A DNA stretch of 64,000 nt from Pseudomonas sp. MYb60 (GTDB taxonomy: Bacteria; Pseudomonadota; Gammaproteobacteria; Pseudomonadales; Pseudomonadaceae): NCBI RefSeq assembly GCF_002979555.1, contig NZ_PCOZ01000015.1, positions 39,040-103,039 of the forward strand, given 5' to 3'. The notes below the pieces were generated by a model that worked only from the letters and a program-made list of their open reading frames with translations, was not told the origin of the DNA and ran no database searches. Positions 7,631 to 16,900 of the stretch are shown in pieces. The position numbers and the translations under genes are program-made. Numbering within the stretch: position 1 is the stretch's first letter; each line of letters starts with the position of its first letter.

Positions 7631-8758
7631 TTAAACCAGAATCAGGTTGTCGCGGTGCACCAATTCGGGCTCCGCCATGTAACCCAACAGACTCACAATC
7701 GCATCAGACGACTGGCCGATGATCTTCTGTGCTTCCAGGGCGCTGTAATTGGCCAGGCCACGGGCGATCTCGCGACCGTCGGGCGCGACGCACACCACCA
7801 TCTCACCACGGCGGAAACTGCCCTGCACCAACTTGACGCCCACCGGCAGCAGGCTCTTGTTGCCTTGAGACAACGCCGACACGGCGCCCGCGTCCAGCAC
7901 CAGCGTGCCGCGGGTTTGCAGATGGCCGGCCAGCCACTGCTTGCGCGCCGCGAGCATGCCGCGCTCAGGCGACAGCAACGTACCGATACGCTCGCCCGCC
8001 TTGAGACGGTCCAGCACGCGCTCGATGCGCCCGCCGACGATGATGGTGTGGGCACCGGAACGTGCAGCCAGACGCGCCGCACGCAGCTTGGTCTGCATGC
8101 CGCCACGGCCCAGGGCACCGCCGACACTGCCGGCCACGGCATCCAGCGCCGGGTCGTCGGCGCGCGCTTCGTAGATCAACTGGGCGTCGGGGTTGTTGCG
8201 GGGGTCGGCATCGAACATGCCGTCGCGGTCGGTGAGGATCACCAGCAGGTCGGCTTCCACCAGGTTGGCCACCAGGGCGGCCAGGGTGTCGTTGTCGCCG
8301 AAGCGGATTTCGTCGGTGACCACCGTGTCGTTTTCATTGATCACCGGGATGACTTTCAGCTCGACCAGCGCGCGCAAGGTGCTGCGGGCGTTGAGGTAGC
8401 GCTTGCGGTCGGACAGGTCGTCGTGGGTCAGCAGGATCTGCGCCGTGTGGCGGCCGTGCTCGGCAAAGCTGGACTCCCAGGCTTGCACCAGGCCCATCTG
8501 GCCGATGGCGGCGGCGGCTTGCAGCTCATGCATCGCGCTGGGTCGCGCGGTCCAGCCGAGGCGGCTCATCCCGGCGGCAACCGCCCCGGACGACACCAAC
8601 ACCAGCTCCACACCGGCCTCATGCAAGGCCACCATCTGCTCCACCCAAACGCTCATGGCTGCGCGATCGAGCCCCTTGCCATCTGCCGTCAGCAACGCAC
8701 TGCCGATCTTTACGACCCAGCGCTGCGCACCTGTCACTTTGCTCCGCATCATCTTCAA
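7631..8758 (-). CDS. proB: Glutamate 5-kinase
   Basis: A 375-residue enzyme that phosphorylates L-glutamate to glutamyl-5-phosphate, the first step of proline synthesis. The amino acid kinase domain shows VVKIGSALLT at the N-terminus, LVSSGAVAAGM and PVINENDTVV. A C-terminal PUA domain begins near residue 275, giving the ProB length of E. coli. An alternative start at the second or third Met (MMRSKV...) is possible. The order obgE-proB-creA on one strand is usual in Pseudomonas. Confidence 0.97.
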   Translation of the reverse strand: MKMMRSKVTGAQRWVVKIGSALLTADGKGLDRAAMSVWVEQMVALHEAGVELVLVSSGAVAAGMSRLGWTARPSAMHELQAAAAIGQMGLVQAWESSFAEHGRHTAQILLTHDDLSDRKRYLNARSTLRALVELKVIPVINENDTVVTDEIRFGDNDTLAALVANLVEADLLVILTDRDGMFDADPRNNPDAQLIYEARADDPALDAVAGSVGGALGRGGMQTKLRAARLAARSGAHTIIVGGRIERVLDRLKAGERIGTLLSPERGMLAARKQWLAGHLQTRGTLVLDAGAVSALSQGNKSLLPVGVKLVQGSFRRGEMVVCVAPDGREIARGLANYSALEAQKIIGQSSDAIVSLLGYMAEPELVHRDNLILV

Positions 8759-8816
8759 CCTTAGATTGAGGGCTGCGCGACCCAGCGCGGCCCATAACGT
8801 TAAACCCGGATACTAA

Positions 8817-8842
8817 AACGCCGCTCCAAAAGGAGCGGCGTT
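8817..8842 (-). terminator. Intrinsic terminator after obgE
   Basis: AACGCCGCTCC and GGAGCGGCGTT form a perfect 11-pair stem with a four-base loop. On the minus strand the 3' arm is followed by GTTTTAG. It lies 18 bases past the obgE stop and about 60 bases before proB, implying that proB has its own promoter or depends on read-through. Confidence 0.8.
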
Positions 8843-8860
8843 CAAGTTTACTGCAACGAA

Positions 8861-10084
8861 TCAGTCGCGCACGTAAATGATTTCCGGACCGTCTTCATCA
8901 TCCACGTCTTCTTCGTCCCAATCGTCGTCGCCGATGTCATGGACCGACTTCACGCCGCTGCGGCGCAGGGCACGCTGGTCGTCCAGAGCCTGCAGCTGGG
9001 CGCGGGCTTCGTCTTCGATGCGCTGGTCGAGTTCGGCCAGTTCGGCCTTGAACACCGGGTCGGCCGCCAGGCGGTCGGCGCGGTCTTCCAGGTAGCGCAT
9101 GATGTCGCGGGTCAGGCGCTCGGTGCCTTCTTTGGCGATGGCCGAGATCACGTAGACCGGACCTTCCCACTCCAGGCGCTCGACGATTTCCTTGACGCGC
9201 TCCTCGTGCTCTTCTTCGAGGATCTGGTCGCACTTGTTCAGCACCAGCCAGCGATCACGTTCGGCCAGGGACGGGCTGAACTTGGTCAGCTCGCTGACGA
9301 TCACTTCGGCGGCGTCCGGTGCGCTGGTTTCATCCAGTGGCGCCATGTCGACGAGGTGCAGCAGCAAACGGGTACGGGACAAGTGCTTGAGGAAGCGAAT
9401 GCCCAGGCCTGCGCCGTCGGAAGCACCTTCGATCAGGCCGGGAATGTCGGCGATCACGAAGCTTTTCCAGCGGTCAACGCTGACCACACCCAGGTTCGGC
9501 ACCAGGGTGGTGAACGGGTAGTCGGCGACTTTCGGCTTGGCGGCCGAGACCGAGCGGATAAAGGTACTTTTGCCGGCGTTCGGCAGGCCCAGCAGGCCGA
9601 CGTCAGCCAGTACTTTCATTTCCAACTTGAGATCACGCTGCTCGCCCGGCTTGCCTGGCGTGGTCTGGCGCGGTGCACGGTTGGTACTGGACTTGAATCG
9701 GGTGTTACCCAGACCGTGCCAGCCGCCCTGCACAACCATCAGTTTCTGGCCGGCCTTGGTCAGGTCACCAATCACTTCCTGAGTAGCGGAGTCGATAATG
9801 GTGGTGCCGACCGGTACGCGCAGTACCAGGTCTTCGCCTTTTTTGCCGGTGCAGTCGGTGCTGCCGCCGTTGGAGCCACGCTCGGCATCGAAGTGCCGGG
9901 TGTAACGGTAGTCCACCAGGGTGTTGAGGTTTTCGTCGGCCATCATGTAGATGGAACCGCCGTCACCGCCGTCACCGCCGTTGGGGCCACCGTTTTCGAT
10001 GAATTTTTCGCGACGGAAACTCATGCAACCGTTACCGCCGTCGCCTGCTTTTACTCGGATGGAAACTTCATCAACGAACTTCAT
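8861..10084 (-). CDS. obgE: Obg family GTPase
   Basis: A 407-residue essential GTPase acting in 50S ribosome assembly and growth control. The N-terminal glycine-rich Obg domain (residues 1-158) starts MKFVDEVSIRVKAGDGGNG. The G domain shows GLPNAGKST (G1), DIPGLIEGAS (G3) and NKCD (G4). The C-terminal tail is strongly acidic (DIGDDDWDEEDVDDEDG), as in other gammaproteobacterial Obg proteins. It follows rplU-rpmA on the same strand. Confidence 0.98.
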   Translation of the reverse strand: MKFVDEVSIRVKAGDGGNGCMSFRREKFIENGGPNGGDGGDGGSIYMMADENLNTLVDYRYTRHFDAERGSNGGSTDCTGKKGEDLVLRVPVGTTIIDSATQEVIGDLTKAGQKLMVVQGGWHGLGNTRFKSSTNRAPRQTTPGKPGEQRDLKLEMKVLADVGLLGLPNAGKSTFIRSVSAAKPKVADYPFTTLVPNLGVVSVDRWKSFVIADIPGLIEGASDGAGLGIRFLKHLSRTRLLLHLVDMAPLDETSAPDAAEVIVSELTKFSPSLAERDRWLVLNKCDQILEEEHEERVKEIVERLEWEGPVYVISAIAKEGTERLTRDIMRYLEDRADRLAADPVFKAELAELDQRIEDEARAQLQALDDQRALRRSGVKSVHDIGDDDWDEEDVDDEDGPEIIYVRD

Positions 10085-10135
10085 AACAAAACGCCTCTCG
10101 CCGCACGGACGAGCTTAAAAAACCAAGACATAAGA

Positions 10136-10216
10136 CTCTTGCAAAAATGAGCGTAGCGACCTCAATCAGCGACCGCAAATCCACGCTGGAGCCCATCACA
10201 AACAGCTTTGCAAGAG
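10136..10216. repeat. Spaced inverted repeat between rpmA and obgE
   Basis: CTCTTGCAAA at 10136-10145 is matched exactly in reverse complement by TTTGCAAGAG at 10207-10216, 61 bases apart. It lies in the 192-base rpmA-obgE gap, downstream of the rpmA terminator and in the region where an obgE promoter would sit. No function is assigned. Confidence 0.55.
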
Positions 10217-10232
10217 ACTCACCCCACAAACG

Positions 10233-10261
10233 AAAAAGCCCCGTCGCAAGACAGGGCTTTT
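10233..10261 (-). terminator. Intrinsic terminator after rpmA
   Basis: On the minus strand, AAAAGCCCTGTC, a GCAA-type loop and GACGGGGCTTTTT form a stem with one mismatch ending in five T. It lies directly after the rpmA stop and separates the ribosomal protein operon from obgE. Confidence 0.88.
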
Positions 10262-10276
10262 CCAGCGATCTCGCAA

Positions 10277-10534
10277 TTAAGCTGCGACAACGCTCACGTA
10301 ACGGCGGTTGAACGCGCCTTTTACTTCAAACTTGATCACGCCTTCGATTTTCGCGAAGAGGGTGTGATCTTTACCCATGCCTACACCGTAACCGGCGTGG
10401 AATTGGGTGCCGCGCTGACGCACGATGATGTTGCCCGGAATGATTTTCTGGCCGCCATACATCTTGACGCCAAGGCGTTTGGCTTCTGAATCGCGACCGT
10501 TACGGGTACTACCACCAGCTTTTTTGTGTGCCAT
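10277..10534 (-). CDS. rpmA: 50S ribosomal protein L27
   Basis: An 85-residue ribosomal protein near the peptidyl transferase centre. The N-terminus MAHKKAGGSTRNGRDSEAKR and the internal GNIIVRQRGTQFHAG are diagnostic. The N-terminus starts directly at AHKK, without the cleavable leader seen in Firmicutes. It is preceded by rplU with a 34-base gap and the two are co-transcribed. Confidence 0.99.
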   Translation of the reverse strand: MAHKKAGGSTRNGRDSEAKRLGVKMYGGQKIIPGNIIVRQRGTQFHAGYGVGMGKDHTLFAKIEGVIKFEVKGAFNRRYVSVVAA

Positions 10535-10568
10535 GAGTCAATTCTCCTAGTGAGGAATTAGGCTGAAA

Positions 10569-10883
10569 TTAAGCCTGAATACCGGTGATTTTGATCTCGG
10601 TGTACCACTGGCGGTGGCCCATACGCTTCATGTGGTGCTTACGACGACGGAACTTGATGATGCGGACTTTATCGTGACGACCTTGGGAGATCACTTCAGC
10701 CACAACGGTAGCGCCAGCAACAACTGGAGCGCCGATGTTCACGTCATCGCCATTGGCGACCAACAGAACGCGATCAAAAGTAACGGATTCGCCGGTAGCG
10801 ATTTCCAGTTTTTCGATCTTCAGGTATTCACCTGGGGCGACTTTGTATTGCTTGCCACCAGTAACAATTACTGCATACGACAT
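10569..10883 (-). CDS. rplU: 50S ribosomal protein L21
   Basis: A 104-residue large-subunit protein. The start MSYAVIVTGGKQYKVAPGEY and the C-terminal FRRRKHHMKRMGHRQ are diagnostic. The ATG at 10883 is preceded by GGAGAAATACC, a good ribosome binding site; the longer frame to 11036 runs into the divergent promoter region shared with ispB and is rejected. The 239-base gap to ispB holds the divergent promoters only. Confidence 0.98.
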   Translation of the reverse strand: MSYAVIVTGGKQYKVAPGEYLKIEKLEIATGESVTFDRVLLVANGDDVNIGAPVVAGATVVAEVISQGRHDKVRIIKFRRRKHHMKRMGHRQWYTEIKITGIQA

Positions 10884-11122
10884 GGTATTTCTCCGATAAT
10901 CCTGCTCACCCAGCGCTTTATAAGAAAAGGTATTGGCTGGCATGGCTGCATGGGATGGACGTCCCGAATGCAATTGCGTAAGGCAGGTGCTGCCCAGGAA
11001 GTTCAGGGTGCGCGATTGTACGCAAGGCTTTGGCACGTTGCAAGTGGCCGCCCATCGTGCCTTGACACCCGGGGGTCAGGGTCCTAGCATGCCGCGCAAC
11101 CCTTCTGGAGCGACTGTCGCTG

Positions 11123-12091
11123 ATGCAACCCCAAGCTTTCTACCGCGCGGTAGCGGACGATTTTAGCGCCGTCGACGGCATCATCAAGCAGCAATTGACG
11201 TCCAAAGTGCCGTTGGTCTCCAAAATTGGCGACTATATTACCTCGGCGGGCGGCAAGCGCCTGCGTCCTTTATTAGTGTTGCTGTGCGGCAAGGCCTTGG
11301 GCCGTGAGGGCGACGACCTGCGCCTGCTGGCCGCCACCATCGAATTCCTGCACACCGCGACCCTGCTGCACGACGACGTGGTCGACATGTCCGGCATGCG
11401 CCGTGGCCGCGAGACCGCCAATGCCATGTGGGGCAACGCGCCCAGCGTGTTGGTCGGCGATTTCCTGTACTCGCGCTCGTTCGAAATGATGGTCGAACTG
11501 GGCTCGATGCCCGTGATGAAGATCCTTTCACAGGCCACGCGCATCATCGCTGAAGGCGAAGTGTTGCAACTGTCGAAGGTACGCGACGCCAGCACCACCG
11601 AAGAAACCTACATGGAAGTGATTCGCGGCAAGACCGCGATGCTCTTCGAAGCCTCCACCCACAGTGCCGCTGCGCTGTGCGGTGCCACCGCCGAACAGGC
11701 CGAGGCCCTGCGCACCTTTGGCGATCACCTGGGCGTGGCGTTCCAACTGGTGGACGACCTGCTCGACTACAAGGGCGACGCGGAGACCCTGGGCAAGAAC
11801 GTCGGTGACGACCTGGCCGAAGGCAAGCCGACGCTGCCTTTGATCTACACCATGCGCGAAGGTACGCCAGAACAGGCGGCCCTGGTGCGCAAGGCGATCC
11901 AGAAAGGCGGGATCGAAGACCTGGAGAGCATCCGCGAAGCCGTCGAGGCCTCGGGCTCCCTGGACTACACCGCGCAGCTGGCGCGTGACTACGTGGCCCG
12001 TGCGATCAAGTGCCTGGAAGCGCTGCCGGCCAGCGAATACCGGGACGCCCTGGTTGAGCTGAGTGAGTTTGCGGTCGCCCGCACTCACTAA
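11123..12091 (+). CDS. ispB: Polyprenyl (octaprenyl) diphosphate synthase
   Basis: A 322-residue trans-prenyltransferase that builds the long isoprenoid side chain of ubiquinone. The first aspartate-rich motif DDVVD is at residues 84-88, after FLHTATLLH and followed by RRGRETAN. The second, DDLLD, is at 211-215. GKRLRP near residue 44 binds isopentenyl diphosphate. It is divergent from rplU-rpmA, the standard Pseudomonas arrangement. Chain length (C40 or C45) cannot be told by eye. Confidence 0.96.
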   Translation: MQPQAFYRAVADDFSAVDGIIKQQLTSKVPLVSKIGDYITSAGGKRLRPLLVLLCGKALGREGDDLRLLAATIEFLHTATLLHDDVVDMSGMRRGRETANAMWGNAPSVLVGDFLYSRSFEMMVELGSMPVMKILSQATRIIAEGEVLQLSKVRDASTTEETYMEVIRGKTAMLFEASTHSAAALCGATAEQAEALRTFGDHLGVAFQLVDDLLDYKGDAETLGKNVGDDLAEGKPTLPLIYTMREGTPEQAALVRKAIQKGGIEDLESIREAVEASGSLDYTAQLARDYVARAIKCLEALPASEYRDALVELSEFAVARTH

Positions 12092-12102
12092 AACGACGCG
12101 AA

Positions 12103-12139
12103 CCAATGTGGCAGGGGGCTTGCCCCCTCCCATATTTGG
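12103..12139. repeat. REP palindrome downstream of ispB
   Basis: CAGGGGGC TT GCCCCCT is flanked by AATGTGG and CCCATATT, giving an imperfect palindrome of the same REP class as 1562 and 48017. It starts 12 bases after the ispB stop and may shape its mRNA end. Confidence 0.82.
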
Positions 12140-12217
12140 ATCCCATACAACGTGCAAGACCACAAAACCCTATATAATGTGCGACTTTTAGCCATCCCTG
12201 ACTCCCAAGGAGCTTTA

Positions 12218-12559
12218 GTGAGCACGTTGCCACCCTGCCCGAAATGCAATTCCGAATACACCTACGAAGACGGCGCCCAGCTGGTCTGCCCGGAATGCGC
12301 CCACGAATGGTCTGCCAGTGGCGAGCCCGAAGCGGCCAGTGATGAAAGCGTGAAGAAAGATTCTGTGGGCAATGTGCTGCAGGACGGCGACACCATTACG
12401 GTGATCAAGGACCTCAAGGTCAAGGGCACCTCCCTGGTGGTCAAGGTCGGCACCAAGGTCAAGAACATCCGCCTGTGCGACGGCGACCACGATATCGATT
12501 GCAAGATCGACGGTATCGGCCCGATGAAGCTCAAGTCCGAGTTCGTGCGCAAAGTCTGA
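12218..12559 (+). CDS. PhnA-family zinc ribbon protein
   Basis: A 113-residue PhnA-domain protein; the name comes from alkylphosphonate operons but the family's role is unclear. The N-terminal zinc ribbon has Cys7/Cys10 and Cys24/Cys27 (CPKC and CPEC). The C-terminal SH3-like part includes DGDTITVIKDLKVKGTS and LCDGDHDIDCKIDG. The start is GTG at 12218, preceded by AAGGAG at 12207-12212 with ideal spacing. A TATAAT at 12173-12178 is a plausible -10 element, though no good -35 is seen. Confidence 0.92.
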   Translation: MSTLPPCPKCNSEYTYEDGAQLVCPECAHEWSASGEPEAASDESVKKDSVGNVLQDGDTITVIKDLKVKGTSLVVKVGTKVKNIRLCDGDHDIDCKIDGIGPMKLKSEFVRKV

Positions 12560-12676
12560 ACCTGCTGCCTCCATCCCGCGCCCGCCGCGGGATGGCGTTT
12601 CGCCCTCTCGTTTGATCCCCCCGCACTCGCCACACAGAAAAAACCAGAAACCGCCAATAGGCACTTGCTATTCTAC

Positions 12677-12697
12677 GAATAAGAATTATTCTCATTG
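12677..12697 (+). promoter_or_regulatory. Fur box upstream of the PA4570-like gene
   Basis: GAATAAGAATTATTCTCATTG reads on the other strand as a TGAGAATAATTCTTATTC-type sequence, close to the palindromic Fur consensus GATAATGATAATCATTATC. It ends 22 bases before the start codon, so bound Fur would cover the promoter. This predicts repression under iron-replete conditions. Confidence 0.75.
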
Positions 12698-12718
12698 AAC
12701 CCATCAAGGAGAACGACC

Positions 12719-12976
12719 ATGACTTATTTGATAGATGCCTGGCTGGATCGCCCACACCCTTACCTGCGGATCCTGCACCGGGAAACCGGTGAAGTCTGTG
12801 CGGTGCTGGAAGAAGAAGCGCTGAATGAACTGCAGGACCAGGGCGACCTGGACGTCAACGGGCTGAGTTCAAGTGAACCCGGGGTGCTGAAGGAAGTGGT
12901 GCGCAATCTGTTTCTGTTCTGCTATGCCCGAGCGTTGCGCCCGGCCACGGAGCTGCATGGCAAGTTCCATCCATGA
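12719..12976 (+). CDS. Conserved hypothetical protein, PA4570-like, probably iron regulated
   Basis: An 85-residue soluble protein with no recognised domain. It starts MTYLIDAWLDRPHPYLRILH and has an acidic middle (EEEALNELQDQGDLDV) and a helical stretch LKEVVRNLFLFCYARAL. AAGGAG at 12707-12712 precedes the ATG. Its place between ispB and fklB matches P. aeruginosa PA4570, which I recall, without a source at hand, as iron-starvation induced; the Fur box just upstream agrees. The gene order, not an alignment, is the basis for the homology claim. Confidence 0.8.
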   Translation: MTYLIDAWLDRPHPYLRILHRETGEVCAVLEEEALNELQDQGDLDVNGLSSSEPGVLKEVVRNLFLFCYARALRPATELHGKFHP

Positions 12977-12992
12977 GCCACCACGCAAAACA

Positions 12993-13094
12993 CTGTAGGA
13001 GCGAGCTTGCTCGCGAAGAACTTGAAACCGCTGCGTTAATCCAAACACGCTGCGTTATCGTTGACGTTTTTCGCGAGCAAGCTCGCTCCTACAG
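12993..13094. repeat. REPIN (inverted REP pair)
   Basis: CTGTAGGAGCGAGCTTGCTCGCGAA at 12993-13017 is repeated exactly in inverted orientation at 13070-13094, a perfect 25-base pair. The 52-base spacer contains a direct repeat CGCTGCGTTA at 13029-13038 and 13048-13057. It lies between the convergent PA4570-like gene and fklB. Confidence 0.92.
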
Positions 13095-13111
13095 GTAATC
13101 AAAAACAGGTC

Positions 13112-13729
13112 TTACAGAACGTCGAGCAGCTCGACGTCAAACACCAGCACGCTGTGCGGCGGAATGCTGCCAACGCCTTGAGCGCCGTAAGCCAGTTCGC
13201 TCGGCACGTACAGGCGCCATTTGCTGCCGGCATTCATCAGTTGCAGGGCTTCGGTCCAGCCGGCGATCACGCCGCCAACCGGGAATTCTGCAGGCTGGCC
13301 GCGCTCGTAGGAGCTGTCGAACACAGTGCCGTCGATCAGGGTGCCGTGGTAGTGAGTACGCACTTGATCTTCACGGGTCGGCTTGGCGCCTTCACCGGCA
13401 GTCAGTACTTCGAACTGCAGGCCGGAAGCCAGAGTGGTGATGCCATCACGCTTGGCGTTTTCAGCCAGGAAGGCCAGGCCAGCGCCAGCAGCCGCTTCAG
13501 CCTTGGCAGCCGCTTCGGCTTGCATGATTTCGCGGATGACCTTGAAGCTGGCAGCCATTTGTTCCTGGTCAACACGGCTTGGCTTGCCCGCGAAGGCGTC
13601 GGTCAGGCCGGCCAGGATCGCGTCCAGGCTCACGCCCGGTGGCGGGTTGTCGCGCAGTTGGTCGCCCAGTTGACGGCCAATACCGTAGCTGACGCGGGTT
13701 TCGTCGGTGGACAGGTTAACTTCGGACAT
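13112..13729 (-). CDS. fklB: FKBP-type peptidyl-prolyl cis-trans isomerase
   Basis: A 205-residue two-domain prolyl isomerase of the FklB/FkpA group. The N-terminal dimerisation helix region (residues 1-95, starting MSEVNLSTDETRVSYGIGRQ) is followed by the FKBP domain with VRTHYHGTLIDGTVFDSSYERG, GGVIAGWTEALQLM and the C-terminal FDVELLDVL. No signal peptide is present, so it is cytoplasmic like E. coli FklB, whose length it matches. The start at 13729 has GGAG upstream; the longer frame to 13768 is not needed. Confidence 0.94.
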   Translation of the reverse strand: MSEVNLSTDETRVSYGIGRQLGDQLRDNPPPGVSLDAILAGLTDAFAGKPSRVDQEQMAASFKVIREIMQAEAAAKAEAAAGAGLAFLAENAKRDGITTLASGLQFEVLTAGEGAKPTREDQVRTHYHGTLIDGTVFDSSYERGQPAEFPVGGVIAGWTEALQLMNAGSKWRLYVPSELAYGAQGVGSIPPHSVLVFDVELLDVL

Positions 13730-13941
13730 GAAAGGCTCCGCTGTAGAACGGCACTGAAAAACCGGCATGAATACCGAGCCCCCGGTACCGTCCAGAACTA
13801 AAAGGGCCAGCAGACTAGCACAGAATACCGGGCGCTGATGAGCCCCCGTACAGGCCGGCCAACGCCTACGTATCTACCGCTGGGCCGTGGGTTTCGCCCT
13901 CCATGCTGAAGGTTCATTCCTTCACCCTGGAGACGATGCCG

Positions 13942-16900
13942 ATGAGCACGACGCAACCCACGCTAGAGCAATTACGCAATCAACTGTTCGAGATCGACCC
14001 TGGCCTGAGCTCCCAAAGCCAACCGCCGATCGTTCGTTCGTCCCTCTCGATAGCACTGGAAAACCTCAGCACCACGCTGGCGACCGCAAATACTCACTTC
14101 TTCAACCAGGCACGCACGCTGTATCAGGCACTGACCGAGTCAGACCTCACGACAATCGACGGCAAAGCGCTGCTCGCCCGCCTCAAGACCAACCTGAATA
14201 CCCAACTGCAGGACCTGGACGACACCCGCAAAGTCGGCGACCAGGGCCGCAAGCATTTTCTAACCTACACCGCAGGTATCAGGGCGCTGGAACAGGAGGC
14301 GCAGCTGAAGGTGCGAGACCTGCTGCTGTCGCCTGCCGATCAACGCATGATCGAGGATTGCTCCCTGGGGCCCTCGCTGCGACCCGGTATGTATGCACTG
14401 TCGTTCAGCTACCAGGCGCAGAACGTCGTGTTTGCCGGCGCGTTCGTACTGACTCGCCAGGCCATCCCGCGGGTTGATCACATGAGCGGCGACGAAAAGG
14501 TCGGGCCAGTATTGCTGTTCAGTCCCTCCCGAGGCATCGAAGCGTTCGAGACGCTGCGCGACCTTGACCAAGGCCTGAAGACGCTCATGGCGCAACCAGC
14601 CGGCCGCGAAGAGTTCACGCGGCACTTGCCCGTAAATTACCAACACCTCGACGTGGCCGGCATCTGGCCGTTGACGTTGCAAGCCATTGAGGGCCTGCCG
14701 CTGTTCGAACACAGTTACCAGGCGCTGCTCGACAAGCGTCGGCTCGATATTGACCTGGCCTTGAACCGGGCCGATGAGGGGCACTGCAACGCCCACCAAT
14801 TGCAGCAAGCCCTGGACAGCGCCATCGGCGCTGCCCTCCCCGACCTGGCTGCCCGGCTGGACCTGCGCGCCCAGCGCCTGCTGGAACAGGCGGTGTACAA
14901 CAGCCTGCCGGACTGGTACCGCAATGCCGCACTCGCACAACGGCAACTGCTGGGCGAGCAGGCCCAGGCCTACAACCAGGCGCGTCAAGCATTCATCGAC
15001 CTGATCGGTCCAGCCGCGACCCCGCATGCCCTGGCACGCCTGGCGCTGGTGGAACGCCTGGCCGATGAGCTGGACATTCATGACCTGGAACCGGACCAAC
15101 TGCATGTCCTCACCCACCGTCAGGTGGCCAATGTCGGTCGCTATGAACAGGCACGCAGCCTGGTTGAGTTGGCCCTGCGGGGGTTGCACAGTGGCGACGA
15201 ACAGGCCGGCTCGGCATTCCTGGCCAACACGACCCTGACTTACGCGGGCACCGCACTGACGGGGCGACATGCCGGGCTGACGCCACAGAGCCTGCTCACG
15301 CTGATCCAGGACCTGCAGCCGCGGGTGGATTTCGCCGTGGTGCAGGAACAACACCTGGGCACCCCTGAAATCAAACAGGCCGCGCGCGAAATGCTCGATG
15401 CGCGCCTGGTACTGCTGGCCCGCATCGCCACGCTGCAAGGTCATCTAAATGCCGCCGATCACCAGCGTTTCGAACAGCTTCGCGCCAACCATCACCCCCA
15501 TCTGCGGGCTCAAACGGTCCTGCTGCATGGCGCGCAGCTCAAAGACCTCTGGGTGTTGCGCGCAGAACATGCCAATGGCCAGGTGGCCCGCCTGCTGCTG
15601 TGTACGCCGGAAGCCCCCGGCAACCAGCACTTCATCGGCTTTGACAGCGTGCAGGCATGCCAGGCCCACATCCTGGGCTGGGCGGACACTCGAACTCGGC
15701 TGAAAGGTCGCACGATGAGCGACTACCTGATCGAGCAGGTTCCTCTGCGCTTTCGCCCGAAAATGGCAGCATTCCTAAAGCGACTCGGCTTCAAGCCCGC
15801 GGACCAGGAACACGCCGAAGTGACATTCGGCCCATCCTGCGCCCACACCGACTGCCTGGATGCCATGGTGGTGCATCTGCTCGATGCCGAACGAGTGGAC
15901 GATTACCAACACGGCACACCGCTGTGGTATCGCTCGGCGACCGCACCCGACAGAGCTCGCCTGACCCGCCTGACTGAAGATACCGCCGGCGCGCTGCACA
16001 CCTACAACCAACGCCCCGATGCCGAAGCCAACCTCACGACGTTCACCGACTACGTGCATACACACGCCAGGCTCAGCCTCAATGCCCTGCTCGGCCGCAA
16101 GCAGAAAGACGTCGACCCCGACAGCGTGTTCGCCTACTCACCCAAACCACTGTTGGGCACCCCCTCGGCGCCACTCTCCTATACCCGGCTGTACCGTGAT
16201 GGCTATGCCGACGGGATCGGTTTTCTCGACGAAAAATTCTCCGCCAGTGCCAGCTTTCGAGGGCCTCCAGGCGTTGACCTGAGCAAGCTCACGCCACAGA
16301 ACGTTGCGCGCTCGGTAACCGGTACCTGGATCGGCGAACGCTACACCGATGAAGTGCGCAAGCGCCTGCAAGCCGATCACCCTGGCTACGCCGCCCGGCG
16401 CAATGCCACGCTGGCGATTGTGCAGCTACAGATGCAAGCCGCAGCCCTGGAAGCGCGCCTGCAAGGCCACATCGCCAGCGTCGACCTGGCCTGGCTGGAG
16501 CGGGCAATCGACAGCCTGGCGCAGAGCGCCAGTTCAACGCGCACGACTTACAAGGTGCATCGTCTGTGCATCGACGGCGAGTGGGTCATCGGCAACTACC
16601 TGTTCAGTCACGACGACGACCCGGTCTTGCTCTACACCCCGAATGCGCCGGACGGTATCGGCTTTCGCGAAGCGAAGTTGTTCAACTACTTGCTGAAAAA
16701 AATCGAGGGCATGCAGGAGTATTTCTGCGAACGGGTTGCCGTACAGTCCCAGCCCCGCATCAGGGCATTTCTGCAGGCAGCACGCGAAGGCCTGCCCGAC
16801 ACGATCAACCGCACCACACCCAGCCCCGCACGCCATGATGTGATCGACCACGTCACGCCACTGATCGACCTGCACCGCGAGTGCTACAACATGAGCCTGC

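Noticed and set aside
7352..10150. Long plus-strand frames (470 and 403 codons) opposite proB and obgE
   Set aside because: They are shadows of essential genes with full motif sets on the minus strand.
6457..13094. Repeated GCGAGCAAGCTCGC motifs as a possible CRISPR array
   Set aside because: They occur as inverted pairs at scattered sites, not as evenly spaced direct repeats, and no cas gene is present. They are REP elements.
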